NCBI GenBank assembly: GCA_019321725.1
Contig: CM033122.1
Span: forward strand, 310,001-374,000
Length of the DNA stretch: 64,000 bases
Direction of reading: 5' to 3'
Source: Paulownia fortunei
Taxonomy: Eukaryota > Streptophyta > Magnoliopsida > Lamiales > Paulowniaceae
This document shows positions 13,401-24,768 of this stretch, piece after piece. The first letter of the stretch is position 1; each line of letters starts with the position of its first letter. Below the pieces are notes generated by a model. The model ran no database searches. It saw only the letters and a list, made by a program, of their open reading frames with translations, and was not told where the DNA came from. The position numbers and the translations under genes were made by a program.

Positions 13401-15058
13401 AAAAAAATATAGTTGGCTGACATTAAATGATGCAGGAGTACGAAGACGAAGGACTTCAACAATGTTTGAGTACCTTTAAACATATCCATTATTAACAGTA
13501 CAATTACCATAAAATTGTGCTCTAGTTGTACCTATCTTCATTTACTACTTGGCTTGCAATTGCTGCAGGAAGGCGTCTGGTATGTTGCATTGCCTTCAAG
13601 AAAATACCAAGTGCAGAAATAAAGATCCATTCAGTAAGTACAGTTTTTCCATCTGCCAAAAGTTGTGAAAAGATTAATACTTTTGCAAACAAAGATATAT
13701 ATATATATAGTAATCCCCTTTATATATATATATAAAGGGGATTACTAAAAACATGAGATCCTTACATTGAGATGAAAATATGAAATTATCTACCCTTAAG
13801 CTGATTGTAGGAAATTATATATCTATAAATTTTCTTGTAGCTTCATTTTCTGTCAACAGTGGAGGCGCGGAACAAGTGTCTGCGGATGGCACGAAATTTG
13901 ATGATGATTCAGAAATGCTAGGAGCAGCCTCATTGTACACAAGCTCTAACAATCAATGGGCAGTCAGCAGCTCTGGAATTTTCATTTCCAACCCAAATGG
14001 ACCTCGGTACATAGCTCAGACAGAATCTCAAATCACCAACACTTTGGATTCTGAACTGTATAAAACAGCTAGGATATCACCAAGCTCATTGAGGTATTAT
14101 GGCCTCGGATTGGAAAATGGAGTATATCAAATTGAGCTTCATTTTGCTGAGATACAGATGGATGATTCTACTTCTTGGAAAGGTCTAGGCCGACGTTTGT
14201 TTGATGTTTACATTCAGGTACTTCAAGTTTTGGTTTTGAAGTTCAATTCTTTTGTGTCTATAGAAGACAGGTTTAAATTGTTTCAAACTGATTTTCTAAA
14301 CATATTTTATGCCAGAACACCAAGAACTCAATTTCTTACTGCCTGTGCAGAGAAGAAAATTGATAGCGAATTCATGTAAAATCCTTCTTAGTGCCAATGA
14401 TTTCAAGAATCCAAATCCTTGAAATAATTTTTGTTTCATGCACTTCTTATTCCTATCCAAACTCTCTGATTCTAAAACATTGTCTGGATAACTTACAAAG
14501 CTGATTTTTCATAGCTTTCATGCTTTGTTTAACTCTGCTGATCACTCAAGATTTCCAAGTCACCAGAGTATATGTTTTTGTGACTCATCAAGGGTGAAAG
14601 AGTTCTTCAAGATTTCGATATACTAAATGAAGCTGGAGGATCAAAGAGAGCCTTGATCGAGACATTCGAGGCAAACGTGACCAACATGGTGATGGACATT
14701 CATCTCTTTTGGGCTGGAAAAGGGACCTGCTGCATTCCACTCCAAAGCACATATGGCCCTTTAGTCTCGGCCATTCATGTTTCTCAAGGTTCTTAAAACC
14801 ATTTACTATATTTCTTGGCGTTTTTCCCCACTGCATCCTAAAGTCCTGAATGCCTAAAACTGATTTTCGCAACCTTCTGCAGTGTCTGAGTACAAGGATT
14901 TATCCAAGAGTAACAAGAAGCGCATCGGAAGAATAGTGGGGATTGCCAGTGGATGTGCAGCAGGATTACTGATAATATGTTCTGTTCTATACCTTTGGTG
15001 GGCAAAGAAAGAGCCTGGGCACATGAGAATTCACACTGAATCTCCGAGGAAAGACTAA
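10430..15058 (+). CDS. LRR-malectin receptor-like protein lacking a kinase domain
   Basis: Nineteen exons, about 648 residues: 10430-10511, 10646-10802, 10884-10955, 11039-11110, 11232-11303, 11399-11470, 11638-11709, 11811-11882, 12009-12080, 12267-12338, 12434-12505, 12703-12774, 12894-12962, 13096-13155, 13240-13284, 13569-13633, 13841-14217, 14593-14788, 14883-15058. Order of parts: signal peptide (LLALWMLEIVAAQP), LRR N-cap, about ten 24-residue LRRs (residues 80-320) plus shorter ones, SGMLHCLQENTKC, malectin domain (about 400-590, with SLRYYGLGLENGVYQIELHF and HLFWAGKGTCCIPLQ), one membrane helix (about 608-630), an 18-residue cytosolic tail, stop. The ectodomain resembles Arabidopsis LRR-VIII-2 receptor kinases (At1g56130 type), but no kinase exon follows. 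It should sit in the plasma membrane; ligand unknown. Joining exon 15 directly to 13569 keeps phase; a possible exon at 13436-13463 does not fit. Confidence 0.85.
13708..13747. repeat. Perfect 40-base palindrome in an LRR-malectin intron
   Basis: The arms TAGTAATCCCCTTTA and TAAAGGGGATTACTA flank a central (TA)n core, and the whole 40 bases equal their own reverse complement. It lies in the intron before the malectin exon. It may be a tiny MITE relic or a hairpin born from a TA microsatellite. Confidence 0.85.
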
Positions 15059-18000
15059 TGGAACTCTGCTTTCATGATGTTGTTTGCATGTAACATGAGC
15101 AACATTATGTCAAAACTGATGCACAAGTGCTCACTTTATATTCTGTCACTTGACTTCTTGAATTAGGTGAAAAAGTAGATCAAATATTTGGCTGTATGAC
15201 TGCAAGTTTTCATCTTTTTCATCACCTTGAATTCAAATTTCGAATTATGTCAATGTCAATGTCGCTAGCATAGCACTCCCAAGTCAGCACTATCAAATTA
15301 TTGCAAAAGGGCTTTTCTTTGATTACATTATTACATTATGCAACCAGAATTTATTAAAATTTGTTCGTGATCAAATAAAAATAAAAATTACAATTTATTT
15401 GGAAAAGAAAATGAAAATTTCAAGTGGCATAAGAAAATGAATGATTATTACAGACTAGCATGTGAAAGGGTGGGACGGATCACCTGCCCTCCACACCTAC
15501 ACTTGACATCACATATTTCAATTTAATTATTTGACAATTAAGTAGTTTGTGTAGTAGGTGAACAACAACTGGAGTTAAGTTGGTGGACTTTTTTGCCTTC
15601 AATTTCACAGCTTTGTTCGAAAAAGCAATTTCACCTCACTTGAAAATGATAGCGAGAGATTTTATTTTATTTTTTAGAAGAAGAAGAATTGAAAATTTAG
15701 AATGAGAAAAGGTTAGGTTAAGCTAAGCTAATTAATGATAACTGAAAATATGATCATAATTAAGTGAATTTTGACTTTTGAACTGTCAAACATGTCACGC
15801 TTCATAATTTATTATGGAGAAAAACAGAGTGTCGAGTGTAGCCTAAATAATATTTTAGTATTTAGTACAACCCGGAACCAACTGGCCGTTGTTTGGTTTG
15901 GTTGAAACGGTCCCCGTGCCTTGATCCTTCACTGATTGGTGTTGAACCTCTTGACGTGTCCTCAACTTGGACTTATTGACCTCAAACCTAATATTGTGTT
16001 CGGTTGCACAATTTCATCTTTAAATATATCCTTAACCCACACCCTGCTTATATATTTATTATTAAGGCTGAAATTAAAGAGTATTACTTACCATCCATTT
16101 GGTTATGAGTTATTGAATATTTAAATAGTGATATTATGTATAATTCAATATCCAAATAAATGATATAAGATATATTAAATATTTCTATAAAATAAAGCAA
16201 TAAAACATAGAGATGTCTCCGCATTTCCAAAAGCTAACAGTACTTGTAAGAAATTTCATAATTGAATTTAAGACCACGTATCAACTCAGTCCATCTTTAG
16301 CGAAAGGCGTCCTCAACTTGGACACAGAATTCATCTGACTTTTACTACAATGAAACATCAAGGGAGTAATTGTTTAATATCTCATTCCTGAAAAATTATA
16401 TATTTTAAAAGAAAATCAAATAAAATAATTTTAAAGATAGAAGAATTGTTTTTCAGAAAGTATTTGAATGAGGAATAAAAATATTATAATTACAGTTGAT
16501 AGTTATTTAAAAAATTGTATATAAATGTGAACATATTTTTTTTATTAAAAAAAAATATTTAGATACGAATATATTTTTAAAAAGTGGAGAACACGATGTG
16601 AAAATTCTTTTAGGAGAAACCCACAAACAAACATTTATTTGTAGAAAAAATTTATGTGCTGAAATAGATTTCTTTAAAAATCATTTAATTGGACTTCCAA
16701 CTTTTCACTGGTATAATATTTTGAGCGAGTAAAATATATGTATTCCAAAAATGCGGAAGAAAAGAAAAATGTGTGGACTGATTGCAGAAATTGAAACTAA
16801 TTTGCAAGAAGATTCAAACGACCAAGGAAAAGTCTAAGGAGCTTAAATTACCAGCCGACAAAAACCGACCAGCAATAAATTACGAGGTCAAAAGGAAAAA
16901 GGTTGTAAGAACATTAAAAGGACACAATTCCAAAGCGGGAGTTTAAGTACTCAAAATCCTTCGAGAAATGTCAATTTTCAAGACATGGCCGCAAAGAATT
17001 TCCTCAAAAATCCCGTAATTTCCTTAATCCAGAAACCGCACATAATACCACCTAACTACAACACCAGGGAACAAACAAATAAACAAATAAATGCAATAAG
17101 GACAGCAATTGGATCTCTGGTCCAGCTTTTGACAAGCCTCTCTAATTTAACTAATGACAGAACCATTGCATCGTACAACAAATCTCCAAAAGCAAAAGAC
17201 TTGCTAGATTTGTGAGGTTCATATTTAATAATGGTGTCCCAAGGAAGCTTCATCTTTGCATCAGGAATATGAAATTGAATAATGAAAAATAAAAAGGTTC
17301 CTAATGGAATCATTTTTATTTTTTATTTTTTATTTTTTATTTTTTTTTTGGGGTGGGGGGGGGGGGGGATTGGGGGGGATAAGGGGTCAAAAGGTGGACC
17401 ATCAAGAAGAATGAAAAATTCATTTGGAAAAAGATTCCCTTTTCCATATTTGGATTACTTTATTAGTATGTGATTTGGCAAAGATATTGGATTAACTTTG
17501 ACTCAGCCAAGCACCCGTTGTGTAAACCTGATAAGGTAATTTGACATGGTCTAATCAACCAAAAGCCAGAAAGGACAATCTTGCAAGTAATTTCAGATAA
17601 TTCGTTTCATGATTTTAAATATACAAATAATTCAATCAGTCATTTTGGCAGGCTCTTAAGTTGGACTTTGACAGAAACTCGATTTTTGAATTAAAACTAC
17701 GGTCAAGTTGGTGAATAAATTCCAATAGAAAAGCATTTGAGCAAAGACAAAGTCACTTTCGGGGCCGAAATGGGGGTTTTCATTAATACTGCATTGGATT
17801 ATCCATTGTAAGCTAGTGAGTCCTGATAAAAAATTGAACTCATACACACAGAATCACACACAATAACCACAGACAACCAGACAGATACAGTCAATCGTTA
17901 TTTCAGCTATGAAGAACTTAGGGGGACCGAACTTTTACCCTGCGCAAGGCCACAAAACTCACAATTAATCATCAAAAATATGAAACTCTTACATATCCCG

Positions 18001-18568
18001 TGCTCAAAAGTATTTTTACATCGCATGGAAATAAGCTTTTGCTTCAGTAGCAAAAGAAACAATATTTATACTCAAGAATAGTATTAGCTCCTATATACAT
18101 ATATATTGTAACTCAAGTATCTTCTGCTGCATGCTTTACCAATATTAGCTACAGCCAGAAAAGATGCCGATCCAATAAACAATTCATGTACAGCACAAAA
18201 CATGGACTATAAAGGGCGTACATGAAAGTGGTTAAATTCTAAATTTATATACAACTATGAACAATTGAGGAACGACGTCACCATAGTAAGAGATCAATTT
18301 AATGTTCTAGAACAAGCACCATATTAACATAAATGTCATGAAATCCCAAATAATATCACAAAAACAGAAAGAGACATAATAAATGGATTACAGAGCACCC
18401 GGCATCAAAATCCCCCAAAATCACTAATCGCATCAGCTCAGTTTCTCTCTCCCTCACCCGCTCTCTTCCCCAGAGTCATGCACAATTGCAAGTACAATCA
18501 CATAAAATACAGTAGAATACAAAATCAAAACAAAAGTAATCTAATGTATAGAGAAATTTAACAAAAAA
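15059..18568. other. Intergenic region between LRR-malectin and ANTH genes
   Basis: The first 250 bases are probably the 3' UTR of the LRR-malectin gene, and roughly 18000-18568 the 3' UTR of the minus-strand ANTH gene. Between them I see no gene and in particular no kinase-coding exon. A (TTTTTA)n tract followed by a 14-G run lies at 17310-17378. Confidence 0.55.
17310..17378. repeat. Low-complexity T-rich then G-rich tract
   Basis: Repeats of TTTTTA are followed by GGGGT, a 14-G run at 17355-17368, and a 7-G run. This could form a G-quadruplex on the plus strand and is a likely spot for miscounted bases. Confidence 0.75.
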
Positions 18569-20502
18569 TCAGTAAGGAGTATAGTAATACCCAGCAGGCG
18601 GTATTCCCACTCCATTTACCGGTGGCATTCCATAAGGCATCACAGGCTGTACACCTGGAGCATAATATCCACCTGTGCTAATCTTGGCCAAACTAGCTTG
18701 GCCTTGCATGCCATCTCTGGAATACTGTTGCCATACCATCTGCTCCTGCACCAGCAAATGCTGCTTCTGCTCCATATCTGCCATCTGCACATATGCAGGT
18801 GGGGGAATAATTAAAGACGCAGCAAATGGATCTTGTCCAACTGTTTGGACTGTACCATCGGGTGCAGGGAGTGCCAACACAGGAGTTTTACTCGCTCCAG
18901 GACCTGGCAATGCTACACTGCTGGCACTACCACCACTCAACTGGGCAGTACTCACATGCTGCCTAACCATTCCTTGATCATACATGCCATTTAACAACAA
19001 AGGATCTAGTCCACCACCCATTGCAGCCTTTTGCTTAGACAAATGACTGGCAGACTCAACCAGAGCCAATTCCCAATCAGCCTTGCCAGTCTCTGCAGCC
19101 GGATTCTGCCAAGCAGAAGTCACCTCTGGCTCTCCATTCGATGGGAAAGCTTCCCACGAGCCATTCCCATTGTTTGCCGCCGGTCCAGCAAACAACGCTA
19201 AAGCCAACTTATTACCTTGATCATCAGCAGTCACACCCTCATCCCTCAAATCCAACAAATCCCCAGTTTCCTGAATGGCAGGCTTACGAGGCTCAGGCTC
19301 AGGCTCAGGTGGCGTTGGGGAGTATAGTTCTCAGGAGGTGGCAATGCCTTAATCTCATTCATATCTGGTGCCGGCTCCTCCTCCTGAGGGGCTGGCTGCA
19401 TCTCTACCTTCCTCTCGGGACTCTTCATTGCTTTTGCCCTATCCCTCACAAACTCCTCCAAAGTCTCTAGTAATTTACTAGTGATCTTCTGCACTTCTGG
19501 ATACTCTGAAGACCTTGCCACACCAATATCCTTGCACCAGTTATAGAATCCCACCAGCTCATCGATCTGCTTCGCTGAGCTAGCATATGCATCAAAAGCC
19601 TTTACGCAATCTTGATACTCCATATCAAAGAACTTATCCAGAAGCACAGCCAAAACCTCACACACATCAGCATACAACTTGAAACTCTCCTTCACAACAG
19701 CATACAGCGCTACCAGAATCATCCTCTCATTCTTTGCCAACCCTGTCGGCCGACAAGACAAAAACCGATCCAACAGCCTCTGCAAATGACCCATCTTCCC
19801 AAAAATCCTCTCTGGTTGCATTTCCCTGAGAGGAGTAACATCTTTCCTCTCCTGTGTCGATTCTCTCACATCACCAGATGACCTTGATCTGCGCATTCCA
19901 TAATTCGGCTCATTGCGATACTCATTGTAATCATAATCATACCCCCGGTTTGATCCTGGGGGTGATCTATAGTTATATCTATCCTCTCTACCCCCAAATT
20001 TCTCAATTTCACCTCCATTTCCGCTCTGCTTCCGCTCATAAACCATTAACTCAAGCCTCTGATCCAAGTACAATGCATAAGTCCTCACAAAAGCTGAATG
20101 ATCCCATGAATTTGAATGGGCCTCATCACGAAAATCAGACAAATTCAACAACCTAGTTCCCCTCCTAGTAGCATACATAATTTCCTGCTGAAAAGTAGCA
20201 TCTCCCTCATTGAGCAAGCGGTGAATGAGCATCAAACACTTGAGGGCCACAATCCAATCACGGGTTTTGCCCAATCTTTTAGACACCGCAGCAACACAGG
20301 CGCCAACATATCCACGAGAATACGAGGTGAAATGAAGAATTTCCCTTACGTACTTATCAGAGGCGGGGTCGTCGTCGTGGCTGGTAGCTTTGACTATGGC
20401 AACTTCAAGCTCGGGCGCCATGTTGCTCGCAACTTTCGCGATCCCGATGCTCGTTTGATCCTTCACCGCCCCGATCGCCTTGCGTATTGTGCTCGGCGCC
20501 AT
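18569..20502 (-). CDS. ANTH-domain clathrin assembly protein (AP180/CALM family), one apparent frameshift
   Basis: Single coding exon. The first frame runs from the ATG at 20502 to PPPENYTP near 19325; the rest (PTPPEPEPEPRKP, then DLLDLRDEGVTADDQGNKLA to the stop at 18569) lies in another frame. One missing base in a C4 run (plus strand GGGG at 19317-19320) explains both; restored length would be about 644 residues, close to Arabidopsis At2g25430 and At4g32285 (about 650 as I recall). The ANTH domain (about residues 20-300, starting KAIGAVKDQTSIGIAKVAS) binds phosphoinositides at the plasma membrane. The unstructured tail has clathrin/adaptor motifs: DLLDL, DPF, and many Pro/Gln. The C-terminus is GYYYTPY. 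It should act in clathrin-mediated endocytosis with the TPLATE complex and AP-2. A 5' UTR intron precedes the ATG. If the shift were real the tail would be lost. Confidence 0.9.
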
Positions 20503-22192
20503 GGCTTGAACTCGCTCTCCTTGATATACTGCACTGAGAGTAGCAAAAACACAATTAACACAAGAGCATGCAATATATTAGCTGTTAATTTTTTATCACA
20601 TCTCCTATTTCAGCATGAAACCATGGCGAAAAACGAACTCGATCGAATTTAATGAACCAATAGTTGTCAAATCAAGTAAAAAAAATGATGAGAAGGTGAT
20701 AAGTAGCTCCTCTCTCAACAAAAACAGCACATTCCAAACTCTTTTGGTGAAAAAACGAAGAATAATAATAGATGGGTTTTGCAATTTACTGACCTTCCAA
20801 ATAATCGAACACTTAGATCTGGCACTGGTAATGGAATATCAATGGTTCTTCCAGAAGAAAATACACCGTCAGATCTTGGCTCCAGGAAAAATATTTAAAA
20901 GAAAATTAGCTGAAGCTGGCGTGATAGTACAGTGTTTTGTGCGTGAAAATTGGGGTTTGGGGTGGAGGGAGGATTGCAATCGAGGCCGCTTCTCTCTCTC
21001 TCGCTCTCTCTCTAGATTTGCTGCGAGCTTTGGGAGAGAAAAAGGTATAAAAATGGAAAACAGAGATTTAATTAAAAAAAGAATTAAGAGGTGGATTTAA
21101 ATGGAGGGTTGGGATCCGGGAGAATCTTGGCCGTTGGATTTGATATTCGGAGAAGGGTCGGGAGAGGTGGAGGTGTCGGAACGGTACGTTAAAAATAGGC
21201 TGGAGTACAGTTGGGTGAGGGTGTTTTTTTTTTAATTACAACTGCCACGCGTACGCGTACGGTTTACGGTGATTCAGACATGTTAGGAAAGCTTTATGTT
21301 GTCTTTTTAATATGCAAAAATAATCGCACTTCTGATGAGATAGGCGAGTGGCCCCCTGTGGGCTTGCTCCCCATTAGATTTTGCCTACTTTTTTTCTTTA
21401 TCTTTTAATATATATATATATATTCTTTTTTATATATAAATTATATATTTCTGAGCTTTTATTTTTTCTTAGCAGCGAATTAATCCACTACCATGTTAGC
21501 ATTAATTAGCTAATTAAACACAACAAAAATTGTGCACATCTGAAATGAATTTTTTTATGAACTTGTGCAATTCATTTCATCATTAAGCCCATTGTCCCTC
21601 ATAAAACTCTGTACGCATGAAAGGGTGCCACATTCCTTGGCCCCCTAAACATATTGGCCCAACAATCTACTCCCTCACTAATTTGTTTTCTAGACATATG
21701 GGTATCTAACATTTTTGTAATCCATGATTGGGCCCATTCAGAAACAGGGAAACCAAACTTAATTCCGCTCATCAAATTCTGACCCTCATTTTAATTTATA
21801 TCAGCTATTGTATTTCATTTATATTTTAAAAAATATTTTATGCACTTAATATAATTAAATCATCTATTGAAGATTTCAATTACTAACCCAAAAGGCATGT
21901 GTAGAAGAGCTCCTCAACTGAAAACAAGGGAAGAAATCACAATTACTTGTAATTAATTCCTCTTTAATCTTTATTTGCTGTTCTTATGTTTTTTGTTTGT
22001 TAAAAATTCCTTCTATATAAAAGATAAAGAAACACCAAAAAGTATGGTAGAGAACCAAAAGCACGGGTTTGTCCCGTCTCTCTGCTTTATTCTGCTCACA
22101 CCATAAATTATACTCACCTACATATTATTACAAAAAGAAAATAAAAATAAAAATAGAAAAACTCACACACAACCCCACCCACCCACCCCGTC
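20503..22192. other. ANTH leader/promoter and GT14 3' flank
   Basis: 20503-21000 is leader plus intron of the ANTH gene; its promoter probably lies about 21050-21300, where a weak TATA-like TTTTTATAC occurs on the minus strand. 21300-22192 is AT-rich with a (TA)n run near 21410-21423 and holds the GT14 3' UTR. No other gene seen. Confidence 0.45.
20529..20793 (-). other. 5' UTR intron of the ANTH gene
   Basis: On the minus strand a GTCAGT donor follows AAG at 20794, and a TGCAG acceptor precedes 20528, 26 bases before the start codon. Further upstream the leader is GA-rich (minus strand of 20991-21013), typical of plant 5' UTRs. Inferred from splice signals only. Confidence 0.5.
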
Positions 22193-23379
22193 TCAATCTT
22201 TGAAGATGACGTCATCGGCTATACTTATCAAGCGGCGCAGTGAGCCTGGGGAGAACTTTCTAGCAAACAAAAACGGATCATGTCTTCTCCTCACAGACGA
22301 GTTTGAACCGTCTCTTTGCGATCTCTCACCACCATATCTGGGCCTAGTCTTTCTTAGGGTCCAGATCAACTCTGGACACACTTCACTGGCGTTGTACATT
22401 CGGGGGTGACCCCCATGGCTGCCCTTCCAGTCCACGTGAGTCAGGGTGCAGGGTATGCACCCCCGCGGGTCCATCATGTTCAGCAGCGTAGGGAAATAAT
22501 GCTCCTCGGGGTAACACGTGGCATCACGTAAGCACGGTAGCTTGAACTTTGACCATAGCCTCCTGTCACGCACGATATCCCTTGCATGCTTGCGCTTCAC
22601 CACCCAAAACTGAGACCCGATCCGGAAATCCTCATACTCCACCTCCGGTACCATCGCTTCTTCCCCACGCGCCGCCCATCTATCGTACGCGCCGGGCTCA
22701 TCTTTCAGTATCTCTATGAAACTTCTCCTCGACTTTATTAAAGTCCTATACGTGTAATTAAAGGAATGTATGGGGATGCAAGATGGCGAGAGCAGTGCAA
22801 ACATCGAGTTGGACTCGTCGTGGAGGAGCGCGTGTGCAAGTAACCTACGGGCCGCCGAAATCAAAGTAGGGGTGTGGCGGCGGGTGGGCTTGGATGAAAT
22901 GACTCGGCGGGCGAACACGCCATGAAACGCCGTCGTGCAGTTGACACTTGGGTCCGCATGCACGTAAATGTTGTACAAATTCTTCGGGGCGCGAGCGAAG
23001 AGGAGCTCCCAAAGAGGTGCAAATGGGAGTGGGGATGTGGTCAAGAACATGAAGGCGAGTTTCTTTAGGGGTTTCGGACTCGGGTCGACCCGAGAAGCAA
23101 GTTTAAACAGTGACTCATCATCATCTTCAGCCAGTTGACTCGGCGGCGGCGGTGGAATGGTTGTGTTAGCGGTGGTTTGGTTCTTATTTGGGGTTTTACT
23201 AGAGTTCTTCTTGGAGTTAACAATCTGGGCTCTGGATTTCTTTTAGTTACATTAGTAGAAGAGGTTGTGATCGGCAGAGGGGAAGTGGTGGAGGAGGGGG
23301 CGGTGAAAGTGAAGATGACGGCAAGGGGTAGGCAAAGGAGAATAGCACAAAGAAGTGAGAGTGGGGTGGGCGGAAGCAT
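22193..23379 (-). CDS. GT14 (core-2/I-branching-like) glycosyltransferase, one apparent frameshift
   Basis: Single exon. The ATG at 23379 opens MLPPTPLSLLCAILLCLPLA, a type II membrane anchor, then a Ser/Thr/Pro stem. After about NVT the frame must move: the other frame reads KKSRAQIVNSKKNSSKTPNK, then PPPPPSQLAEDDDESLFKLA, then KLAFMFLTTSPLPFAPLWEL and on to the stop at 22193. One missing A in an A4 run (plus strand TTTT at 23241-23244) joins the parts into about 395 residues, the usual family length. Catalytic-domain landmarks are YNIYVHADPS, ALLSPSCIPIHSFNYTY, GSQFWVVKRKHA, PEEHYFPTLLNMMDPRGC and THVDWKGSHGGHPRMY. Plant GT14 enzymes act in the Golgi, some adding glucuronic acid to arabinogalactan; this member's substrate is unknown. 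The likely syntenic counterpart is At4g32290. Confidence 0.88.
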
Positions 23380-24768
23380 GGTTCTAGAAGGGCCCGGGTT
23401 GGGGGTTTGGTAAGGGTTTTTAGTTTTTTATATGGTTGGAAAAGACAGACAATAGATAATAAATACAACATATCATCATCAACCCAAACATGATTTTGTA
23501 TACAATTAACATAAATCTTAATGCAAAAGATAAGTATTCAAAGTATAATTAACATTATTTTTTTATGTGAGAGATAAGTATTCAAAGTACAGTGAAAGTT
23601 GCGGTATATATTCCCTTTTTAAATTTAATATTAGTGGTATATAAATGAAGTGTAATTATGATAAATTTGAAATTTGTTATTACTAAAACAAATTTTAAGG
23701 TAGTGATAGAACTTAATAAAATTATAAAGTATAAAACAAAAGACAATTAAAAGAAAAGGATCCGAAATATTTGTTTAGTGTTGAATTTATTAAATGGTGT
23801 GAGTGATAAGCTTCAACTGTTTTCATATTTGGGTTGAATAGACAAATGGCTTACATGCAGATCCAGGAGGTAAATGGGCCTACAATTTTTTGAGGTGGAA
23901 GCATTTATAGTGTGTGGGGTCACGAGCAAAGGGTTTTGTCAGTTTTTTTCTTCAATTTAATATTTTGGCTTTTTCTTGGTGGAGTGTGGAGTGTGGAGTG
24001 TGGTGGGTGACTAAATCGTGATGAGAAAAGCATGTTTATCACCCGCAATCAAGATGAAATTTGCTTTAGGAAAATTGATTTATTTTCTTTTTCCTTTTCT
24101 TTTTCTTCTTTGGTAGTATGTCTTTTTTGGAGATGAGGAGATATATATCAATTAATTCTCCTTTTCAGATTTAGAATGAGATTTTGATGTTTAAAATAAC
24201 TTCAGGTAGGAGCTGATGCAACTAATTCGTACCTTTTTTCCAATGATTGGTTACCTTTTTATTCAAATTTAAGATATTAATGAATTAGTAACCATAAATA
24301 TAAGGAAAAAAAAATGAAATTGGCTTTTTATATATAATGGTGGAAATTGTAGCCAATGCTCTAAAATTTGCACAGGCCAAGAAATTTTCAATCTAGTAAA
24401 TAGATGTTTAAATACTTTTCATTCCACGTTCAAAAACTTACAAAATATGAATTATGAGTCTTGAAGTTGTCCAACGAAAACCTCTGTATACTTAAATTAA
24501 TATGCAATTAAGGAGGATAATCGAATATAAAAAATATTATGATGAAATAGTAATGTGTGTATGTGATGTCAAGAACATAATTATGGAATGAGGGGTACAT
24601 ATATAACATACAAATAAGAATGCGACTAGACCAAAAAAGATTTTATTATCTTATTTGATATTTTCACCCAATAAATTTCTAATAAATTACGGAATCTAAA
24701 TAAGACAGGATTATTTTCATTATTTAAAACTTGACGAGTAAGCCTATGTTTTTGTTGGTTTCGAGTTG
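23380..24768. other. Upstream region of the GT14 gene
   Basis: No gene seen. The proximal part should hold the GT14 promoter. A GGAGTGT tandem occurs near 23980-24002. The rest is AT-rich up to the LTR boundary. Confidence 0.5.
24764..24768. repeat. Target-site duplication, left copy (AGTTG)
   Basis: Five bases immediately before the LTR 5' terminus, identical to 27053-27057 immediately after its 3' terminus. Confidence 0.8.

Noticed and set aside
14218..14379. Open frame continuing past the malectin exon
   Set aside because: A GT donor after VYIQ and the family sequence (next GERVLQDFD at 14593) show that this is intron.
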